Shown here one piece after another: positions 33,080 through 38,489 of a stretch of 38,489 nucleotides of DNA. Within the stretch, counting starts at the first letter, position 1; every line of letters starts with the position of its first letter. The translations under genes and the position numbers were made by a program. Source of the stretch: Candidatus Heimdallarchaeota archaeon (lineage in GTDB: Archaea > Asgardarchaeota > Heimdallarchaeia > Heimdallarchaeales > Heimdallarchaeaceae); NCBI GenBank assembly GCA_021399345.1, contig JAAFKI010000136.1:1-38489 (forward strand), written 5' to 3'. A model generated the notes under the pieces. That model saw nothing but the letters and a program-made list of their open reading frames with translations. It searched no databases and was not told the DNA's origin.

Positions 33080-34375
33080 TTATTTAATCAACAGTATTCG
33101 TTCATTTGGTGGATACAACCATTCAACGCCTTTCTCAGTGACAATTGCATCATCTTCTATGTTAAAACGTACTTTTCTACCGTCCCAGTCAGGGTTAGGC
33201 GTATAGGCAATAAATTCAAATGCAAATAGATTATTTTTTTTGATAACCAAATGTGAACGATCTAGACGAAATCCTGCTATTGAGGGACCAGATGCCACCT
33301 CACTATTTCCAGTATTTCCCACACAATGACAATCTATCGAAATTTCTGTTTTTCCAGGATATTCTTGATTTTCTTCAGGGTCTAAACTAGGTCCTCCTCC
33401 TAGCATTGGGTCAACTGTTAGATGAATATACTCAAAACCAGCATCTTCGAGAGCTTGTTCAATTTTCTTCAAAGTTTCACCTGCTGTCTGACCTACCCTA
33501 ATATTTGATTTAATAACTTCACGAGCTTCTAATGCTCTGTCCCATCCAAACTGAATACCCGAAGGTACAGAAGTTTTCCCTTCTTTTAATACATAAGCAA
33601 CACGTTTGAAATCTGTTCCAAGGTTCATATGACTGATTCCGTAGTCATATTGCATAAGATCTCCACGCTGGATAACATACTTACTTAACCTGTATTCTGA
33701 CTTATCTGATTTCTCAGAATGGATTATCATTGGAGTAGCAAGATCGAAAGTAGAACTCATTCCAAGAGCTATGAGTTGATCTTCCATCCACCAGCCTACA
33801 TCTTCCAATGATGTCTCACCAGGTGTTATAACTTCATCAGATAAAGCTCTTTCCAGAAGCTGTCTAGTAGTTTCGCATAATTCTGAGTAAACTTCAATTT
33901 CAATTGGAACTCTTCTAGTTCTGAAATCAGTAATAACCATTTCAGCTGAAACGATTCTTTTCGAAAACTTTTCACCCAAAACTGAAGTAAGTTTTTGATA
34001 TTCTGAATGTGAAAGCCCGTTAGCAACTGCAATCCAATCTGATATATTTACTGCTATGTGTTGAGGATTTCTTTCAGAAACAAACTCTTGCAATTCATCT
34101 TCATGTTTAAAAATATCATACACTTCTAATGGTTGAAGGTCCCCCTCATATCCACCTAATACTGCTCGCTCGATCCTATCTTTTCCTAGATCAGTGAAAA
34201 CGAAGTATCCATTATCTCCTCCTAGGTCAATGTTAAGTGGATCAGGATTTCCTTCTCTCATTACATGAATCCACATGTCAATATTATTTTCTCTCATAGC
34301 AATTGGTAAAACTTTTTCAAACTTTTCTTCACGGATTATTTTTAAAGATTCCCATCTAGATTGAGCACTTTTCAT
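33080..34375 (-). CDS. M24 family metallopeptidase (Xaa-Pro aminopeptidase-like)
   Basis: A 431-residue pita-bread-fold peptidase. The C-terminal catalytic domain has the five metal ligands: D244 in YDYG, D255 in GTDFKR, H350 in IDCHCVG, E387 in FAFEFIA and E407 in NIEDDAIV. An N-terminal creatinase-like domain (about 15-150) is present, as in Xaa-Pro aminopeptidases and related hydrolases. The loop around H350 (DCHCVGNTG) differs from the usual GHGIG, so the enzyme may have a divergent specificity. The next genes on either side are convergent or divergent, so it is probably a single-gene unit. Confidence 0.9.
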   Translation of the reverse strand: MKSAQSRWESLKIIREEKFEKVLPIAMRENNIDMWIHVMREGNPDPLNIDLGGDNGYFVFTDLGKDRIERAVLGGYEGDLQPLEVYDIFKHEDELQEFVSERNPQHIAVNISDWIAVANGLSHSEYQKLTSVLGEKFSKRIVSAEMVITDFRTRRVPIEIEVYSELCETTRQLLERALSDEVITPGETSLEDVGWWMEDQLIALGMSSTFDLATPMIIHSEKSDKSEYRLSKYVIQRGDLMQYDYGISHMNLGTDFKRVAYVLKEGKTSVPSGIQFGWDRALEAREVIKSNIRVGQTAGETLKKIEQALEDAGFEYIHLTVDPMLGGGPSLDPEENQEYPGKTEISIDCHCVGNTGNSEVASGPSIAGFRLDRSHLVIKKNNLFAFEFIAYTPNPDWDGRKVRFNIEDDAIVTEKGVEWLYPPNERILLIK

Positions 34376-34499
34376 AAACTAACATCCTTTGAAGTTATCT
34401 TTGTTTATTGTATTAAATATGTTTCACAATATTTTGGTTGATTTCATAGGATTTGATGGTTTCCCAAAAGATTTATGAATTTTACTCGAATAAATTCTT

Positions 34500-34976
34500 A
34501 TGACATCTATAATTGAAGCAATCAATATAGAGATGCAAGCAGTATTTAAAATGCTTAAAGATGCTACTTCTAGAATTGAAGGAGATTTCTGGAAAAAGAG
34601 TGAAAATAAATGGATGTATGGATATACTCTTTTTCATGCCATAGAGGCAATAGAGTACTATATGTCTGATTCACCAGAGGAATGGGTACCCTTAAGTGAA
34701 GTTTCTGCTAATTCTGAGGAAAAAGAAACAGAAACTTTGAAAAATAAAAATAGACAATTTTTTGAGAATTACCTTCTAAAAGTTGAGTCAAAAACATTTG
34801 AAGTTCTTGGGAAATTAGATGATAAAGATTTGTTGGAGAAAGATGGATTTTCAAAAAGAGGATTTACATCAAGATTACATAAATACTCATATGTTATTAG
34901 ACATGCAATGGTTCATGTAGGAGAACTTTCAAAGACTTTGCGAAGTCTTGGGATGAAAAGTATAAAGTGGGAATAG
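34500..34976 (+). CDS. DinB/YfiT-like four-helix protein
   Basis: A 158-residue helical protein resembling the DinB-like superfamily, small metal-binding four-helix bundles. A His in the second helix (LFHAIEAIEYY, H46) and the H-x3-H pair RHAMVHVGEL (H135, H139) match the metal-binding triad of that superfamily. Members act as thiol transferases or damage-inducible proteins of unclear role; the substrate here is unknown. It is divergent from the M24 peptidase (124 nt between) and convergent with the beta-helix gene (20 nt). The ATG at 34500 follows an AT-rich stretch with no clear Shine-Dalgarno. Confidence 0.78.
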   Translation: MTSIIEAINIEMQAVFKMLKDATSRIEGDFWKKSENKWMYGYTLFHAIEAIEYYMSDSPEEWVPLSEVSANSEEKETETLKNKNRQFFENYLLKVESKTFEVLGKLDDKDLLEKDGFSKRGFTSRLHKYSYVIRHAMVHVGELSKTLRSLGMKSIKWE

Positions 34977-34996
34977 AATTAGTTTCAAAACATCAT

Positions 34997-35986
34997 TTAC
35001 TGTGGAGAAGAAAGAGGATATAAGTCAACAGAACCAGCATCTCCCGCGATTTCATAAGTACTATTCAATCCTAGGTTTGACCAATAATTACCTTCTAAAA
35101 GCAACACACTATACCATGTGTTATTAACCCCAGAATCTGATGCTTGAGATATGCTACCTATATTATTATCTAAAAATGAATTGTGGAAAATTTCTATAAA
35201 CATCGCATCATAATAAAGCTTAATTGCATGATTTGTGCAATTCAAGAAGGTATTTTCAGTTACAAATATATAATTTCCTTTGCCAATCAACAAACCAGGT
35301 CGATTGCCAGATATCACGTTGTTGGTGATATTCAAATAGTCTGAATCAGTAATCCCAATACCTTCTAACAGATTCTCTTCTATAGTTAGATTTCTACATT
35401 TATAGATTTCTAAACCTATGTTTCTATGTTCAGTTGATACAGTATTATCTGAAAAAGATGAGTTATACACTTCTGCAAAAATCATACCCCAAGACTTCCC
35501 TTCAAAAGTATTATTTGCAACATCGATATTACAAGCAATCCATATCTCGAAAAAGAGTGTAGTACAAAATCCGTCTAATCCTATATAATGATCTACACCA
35601 AAGAACGAATTATTTCTAATTTTTATTGATCCTCCTCTTAAACTCCCTACTGATATTGCAGTTGCACCTCCTATGAGGCTGCAGTTTTCGATAACTACAT
35701 GATAGCTTGTATTTGAAATTTCAATTAACTGATATGCCTCACGAATACGTCTATTTCTAGTTCCAATTTCCAAATCAGCAATAACTATAGGATTCTCCTT
35801 GGAACCATTTCCTGGAAAATCATATTTTACAAAATCCTCATCACTTGTGATTTCAATAGTATTTCTCAATCTAGTAACAAGAAATATTGGAAGAAATCTA
35901 TCAATCAAGATTACAGGTACTAGAATTAGTAATATGATAAGAAGAACATATACTAGTTTCTTTACTCTCTTCTTATCTAATTTCAT
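34997..35986 (-). CDS. membrane-anchored or secreted NosD-like right-handed beta-helix protein
   Basis: A 329-residue protein with an N-terminal basic segment and hydrophobic helix (about 10-28, LVYVLLIILLILVPVILIDR), then an extracellular region with repeated parallel beta-helix rungs. Asn-rich turns (IRNNSFFG, VANNTF, FSDNTVS, ITNNVISG, VTENTFL) recur about every 20-25 residues, the pattern of NosD/periplasmic copper-binding-like repeats. The FPGNGSKENPIVIADLEI segment near 55-75 is typical of archaeal surface proteins of this type. It may bind carbohydrate or metal; nothing here specifies which. A TATA-like box (about 36012-36023) lies 26-37 nt upstream. Confidence 0.85.
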   Translation of the reverse strand: MKLDKKRVKKLVYVLLIILLILVPVILIDRFLPIFLVTRLRNTIEITSDEDFVKYDFPGNGSKENPIVIADLEIGTRNRRIREAYQLIEISNTSYHVVIENCSLIGGATAISVGSLRGGSIKIRNNSFFGVDHYIGLDGFCTTLFFEIWIACNIDVANNTFEGKSWGMIFAEVYNSSFSDNTVSTEHRNIGLEIYKCRNLTIEENLLEGIGITDSDYLNITNNVISGNRPGLLIGKGNYIFVTENTFLNCTNHAIKLYYDAMFIEIFHNSFLDNNIGSISQASDSGVNNTWYSVLLLEGNYWSNLGLNSTYEIAGDAGSVDLYPLSSPQ

Positions 35987-36153
35987 TTTCCATAATAATA
36001 TCTCAAACTTTGATTAAATATTTTTCTGTAATTGATGGGTACCTTATTGGAAAGACCTTCCTTTTCGTATGCTCCCAACTATTAGTTTTGTCATCCTTCT
36101 CGTTAGAGGGGTTGATTCTATGTTCATGTAAATAGTACCCTTCTTGGAAGGCA
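35987..36153. other. spacer with two hairpin-prone imperfect direct repeats
   Basis: Between the aminotransferase and the beta-helix gene. GTACCTTATTGGAAAGAC (36039-36056) and GTACCCTTCTTGGAAGGC (36135-36152) are related sequences about 96 nt apart. On the minus strand the first after the aminotransferase stop folds as CCTTC-CAA-GAAGG and could act as its terminator. A further possible hairpin lies at 36093-36110. Confidence 0.35.
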
Positions 36154-37296
36154 TTATGGTTTTAGAGAGAAAGGTAAAAAAACTTGCAAAACACTCTTCA
36201 GCGAAGTAAGGAACCTTTCAACATTTTCTGGTTGGGCAGTATGTCCCATTAATCCAATTCGCCATATCTTACCTGCTAATGGTCCTAAGCCGCCACCAAT
36301 TTCAATTTTATGTTCAAACCGCAGTTTCTTTCTAACTTCCGCTTCATCAACACCTTCGGGAATGGATACAGCATTAAGCATTGGAAGACGAAACTTATCC
36401 TCAACATACATTTTCAAACCCAATTCTTCCAACCCTACTTTTAATTTATTGTGACATTCTGCATGGCGTTGAAATACCTGTTCAGCTCCTTCTTCAAAGA
36501 AAAGAAGAAGTGCTTGATAGAGTGCATATAGCATATTTATTGGCGCTGTATGATGATATACTCGCTTGTGATCTTTTTGCCAATATTCTCCAACCAAGCT
36601 CATGTCTAGATACCAGTTTGGAACTCGGGTCTTCCTATTTCTAATCTTTGATAAAGCTTTTTCCGAAAAACTAACAGGTGCTAAACCGGGAGGAACTGAT
36701 AAACATTTTTGAGATCCACTATACAAGGCATCAATCCCCCAATCATCAACTTTAACTTCAATCCCTCCGAGACTTGTAACTGCATCCACTAAGAATAAAC
36801 TTTCAGTATCTTTAATTATATGTGATATCTCCTCGACTGGGTTTCTTACTCCAGTAGAGGTTTCTGCATGGACCATAGCAATGAGATTATAGGAATTGCT
36901 TGATAATTTTTCTTTTACTTGTTCTGGATCAATAGGTGTCCCCCATTCAAATTCTATGACATCTACATTTGCACCTAAACGCTCTGCTACTTCGCACATT
37001 CGTTTTCCAAAAACTCCATTTATGAGTATTAAGACCTTATCTCCTGACTCAACCAAATTAACAAAACAGGTTTCCATCCCTGCAGATCCTGTACCTGAAA
37101 CTGGGATTGTCAATTTATTTTTGGTATTCAACAATTTTTGTAGCAATACCTGAATCTGATCCATTATATTAATAAAATGGGGATCTAGGTGGCCCAAAGT
37201 GAAACGATTGAGTGCTTTATATACGTCAGGATGAACACAAGAGGGTCCTGGTCCCATTAACAAGATTTCTTCAATATCGTCTAATAGATTCGTCAT
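36154..37296 (-). CDS. class V aminotransferase (alanine-glyoxylate / serine-pyruvate type)
   Basis: A 380-residue PLP enzyme of the AGT/SPT branch of fold-type I aminotransferases. GPGPSCVHPDV (15-25) and LGHLDPHF are the family's N-terminal substrate motifs, VSGTGSAGMET binds phosphate, VDAVTSLGG has the PLP aspartate, and SGSQKCLSVPPGLA holds the Schiff-base lysine K197. It would transfer an amino group between alanine, serine or a related donor and glyoxylate or pyruvate; archaeal members can also use other donors. No neighbour points to a pathway. Upstream, between 37296 and 37407, is the terminator region of the membrane-protein gene. Confidence 0.94.
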   Translation of the reverse strand: MTNLLDDIEEILLMGPGPSCVHPDVYKALNRFTLGHLDPHFINIMDQIQVLLQKLLNTKNKLTIPVSGTGSAGMETCFVNLVESGDKVLILINGVFGKRMCEVAERLGANVDVIEFEWGTPIDPEQVKEKLSSNSYNLIAMVHAETSTGVRNPVEEISHIIKDTESLFLVDAVTSLGGIEVKVDDWGIDALYSGSQKCLSVPPGLAPVSFSEKALSKIRNRKTRVPNWYLDMSLVGEYWQKDHKRVYHHTAPINMLYALYQALLLFFEEGAEQVFQRHAECHNKLKVGLEELGLKMYVEDKFRLPMLNAVSIPEGVDEAEVRKKLRFEHKIEIGGGLGPLAGKIWRIGLMGHTAQPENVERFLTSLKSVLQVFLPFSLKP

Positions 37297-37370
37297 ATCT
37301 TTTCACCCTTTTGAGGAGTTTCAATATCCTATTTGATAATATACTGATACTATTAAAAAACTATTTCATT

Positions 37371-37384
37371 TTTTTTTAAAAAAG
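37371..37384 (-). terminator. T-run after the polytopic membrane protein
   Basis: On the minus strand a run of six T residues followed by an A run begins about 23 nt after the stop at 37407; a second T6 run lies near 37352-37357. Probably transcription termination. Confidence 0.35.
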
Positions 37385-37406
37385 TGATTGGAGTTTTAAT
37401 GTCCTG

Positions 37407-38144
37407 TCACTTTCTTTTGTTCTTTATACTATTAACCAAAATGTCTCCAATTAGATATAATCCACACAGGATTAATGCAATATCTACGTACGCACCAAGC
37501 ATTATCATTCCAAAGAAACCAAAGTAGATTGTTAAAGCTCCAACAAAAACTGTTAACATGACTGGTTTTGGTTTTTTTGAGAGTATTAACAAAGCTGACA
37601 ACATAACCAATGTTGGACAATTCACACCACCTAAAGGTGAATAGAGTAAAGCATTCAAAGCTATTGGTGGTTCTACCCAATGTAAGTACCAAAAACCAAA
37701 GAGTAATCCGATGCTAGAAAATATCCAATCAAGAATCTTAGCATTTTCTAGATCAAACTTCAGTTTCTTAGATACAAATGCTAGGAGGACTAGGACCGTG
37801 ATTACTCCAAAGAAGATTATGTTTGGTATGACAATGTAAATACTTGAAACAACTGTGCTGGACAATGAAAGAAGAAACAGCATAACAAAGAAAATTTTAT
37901 TTCTAAATCTTTTCCATACAATTCCTGTTCCTAAAAGAAGAATCATTACGATGTGCATCGCAAGGAAATAATATTTCAATTGACTGCTTATTAATGTCAG
38001 CGTGTTTACTATATGTTCAGGGGTTCTCATAAAAGTCATAATTACTATTAGCACAAAAACCAATCCCAAAAAACCCCAAGTAATTAAGCTTCTCCAATCA
38101 TACTTCATCTCTGTTTTCTTTTTTATTTCTAAAGTATTGTTCAT
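37407..38144 (-). CDS. polytopic membrane protein (resembles DUF6064)
   Basis: A 245-residue protein with about seven or eight hydrophobic helices. The segment LLYSPLGGVNCPTLVMLSAL (about 168-187), a small-residue loop with a Cys-Pro between two helices, resembles the family of small membrane proteins known as DUF6064; I rate this as a suggestion only. No transport motif or catalytic residue stands out. It lies 114 nt downstream of an ArsR-like regulator gene on the same strand. A 16-bp palindrome (38179-38194) sits 35-50 nt before its ATG, over the expected TATA position, so it may be repressed by that regulator. Confidence 0.65.
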   Translation of the reverse strand: MNNTLEIKKKTEMKYDWRSLITWGFLGLVFVLIVIMTFMRTPEHIVNTLTLISSQLKYYFLAMHIVMILLLGTGIVWKRFRNKIFFVMLFLLSLSSTVVSSIYIVIPNIIFFGVITVLVLLAFVSKKLKFDLENAKILDWIFSSIGLLFGFWYLHWVEPPIALNALLYSPLGGVNCPTLVMLSALLILSKKPKPVMLTVFVGALTIYFGFFGMIMLGAYVDIALILCGLYLIGDILVNSIKNKRK

Positions 38145-38178
38145 TTTGTCACATTCTTAAATTGTTGATTATAAGTCT

Positions 38179-38194
38179 ATAAGTATATACTTAT
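38179..38194. promoter_or_regulatory. perfect 16-bp palindrome over the promoter
   Basis: ATAAGTATATACTTAT reads identically on both strands. It lies 35-50 nt before the ATG at 38144 and includes the TATA-like TATATAC. A further ATAAGT copy sits a few bases to the left (38171-38176). ArsR-type repressors bind such palindromes, and a gene for one lies just upstream, so it is a candidate operator. Confidence 0.5.
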
Positions 38195-38258
38195 TTAAGT
38201 CTTTCTAAATCTGTACCGCTCTTTTAGTTATGTTTGTCTAAATCAACGATAACTCGTA

Positions 38259-38489
38259 CTATTCAATACTGACGTCCTCACAGTCATCTCTAAATGGACA
38301 ATCTTCACACTGTCCTCCTTGAGAACATCTAGTGAATGCAAAATCATACAATTTGTCAACAAGTTTCTTCTGTCTTCTGAACTCAACAAGATTCAGGAAA
38401 TAGTATATCTTGGGTCTTTCTTTTTCTGAATAGAGGATATTAACATTTTTTAGAATTTTCAGGTGTTGTGATGTAGCTGGTTGTGATAC
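38259..38489 (-). CDS. ArsR-like transcription regulator with four-Cys tail (cut by window edge)
   Basis: The last 76 residues of a minus-strand gene whose start lies beyond the window. The visible N-terminal end, VSQPATSQHLKILKN, is the recognition helix of an ArsR-type winged helix, followed by the wing region (ILYSEKERPKIYYFLN). The C-terminus then has C-x5-C-x2-C-x5-C in the sequence CSQGGQCEDCPFRDDC, spacing that is close to the [4Fe-4S] loop of endonuclease III-type proteins. The protein could therefore be an iron-sulfur or zinc-sensing repressor. The likely target is the palindrome before the next gene. It ends with TAG at 38259-38261. Confidence 0.75.
   Translation of the reverse strand, partial: VSQPATSQHLKILKNVNILYSEKERPKIYYFLNLVEFRRQKKLVDKLYDFAFTRCSQGGQCEDCPFRDDCEDVSIE

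Overview
This window looks like a fragment of an AT-rich archaeal chromosome, most likely from an Asgard archaeon. The reasons are archaeal-type TATA boxes 20-35 nt ahead of many starts (often without a Shine-Dalgarno), a Ras-superfamily small GTPase with a DPAGQE switch, a roadblock-like domain on a long coiled coil, an aIF2B-like protein, an M42 aminopeptidase, a NosD-type beta-helix protein and a huge calcium-repeat surface protein. The phylum is an inference from gene content; no rRNA or other marker gene is present. I found no tRNA, rRNA, CRISPR array or insertion sequence.

Layout. 1-3200: end of an unknown gene, a Cache-type sensor histidine kinase, and a convergent two-helix membrane protein. 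3300-7650: M42 peptidase, then the nadA-nadC quinolinate pathway on the minus strand, divergent from a NAD-kinase-like protein fused to a winged helix. 7800-10180: small GTPase, two unknown helical proteins and a short serine recombinase, all on the plus strand. 10185-15350: aIF2B-like protein, alpha/beta hydrolase, DMT-type transporter, MTA/SAH-type deaminase and an AmmeMemoRadiSam-type radical SAM enzyme. 15465-23760: a secreted CocE-type hydrolase, divergent from a MacB/FtsX-like giant permease with its tandem ABC ATPase, closed by a textbook hairpin terminator. 23848-28355: HAD phosphatase and the propeller/calcium-repeat surface protein. 28400-32030: a roadblock-like coiled-coil protein in an operon with an ArsB/NhaD-type transporter. 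32200-38489: hydrolase, M24 peptidase, DinB-like protein, beta-helix protein, class V aminotransferase, a polytopic membrane protein, and the edge of an ArsR-like regulator with a four-cysteine cluster.

How the genes may work together. NadA makes quinolinate and NadC converts it to nicotinate mononucleotide. The divergent NAD-kinase-like/winged-helix protein has a displaced catalytic aspartate, so it may be an NAD(P)-sensing regulator of the pathway. The deaminase and the radical SAM enzyme sit next to each other, consistent with removal of adenosine by-products of SAM chemistry. The permease/ATPase pair forms one exporter-like complex with a large extracellular domain. The strongest leads for new biology are the NadK-like/winged-helix regulator, the roadblock protein with a zinc-hook-like CxxC, the small-GTPase gene cluster, and the ArsR-like regulator with a 16-bp palindrome ahead of the next gene.
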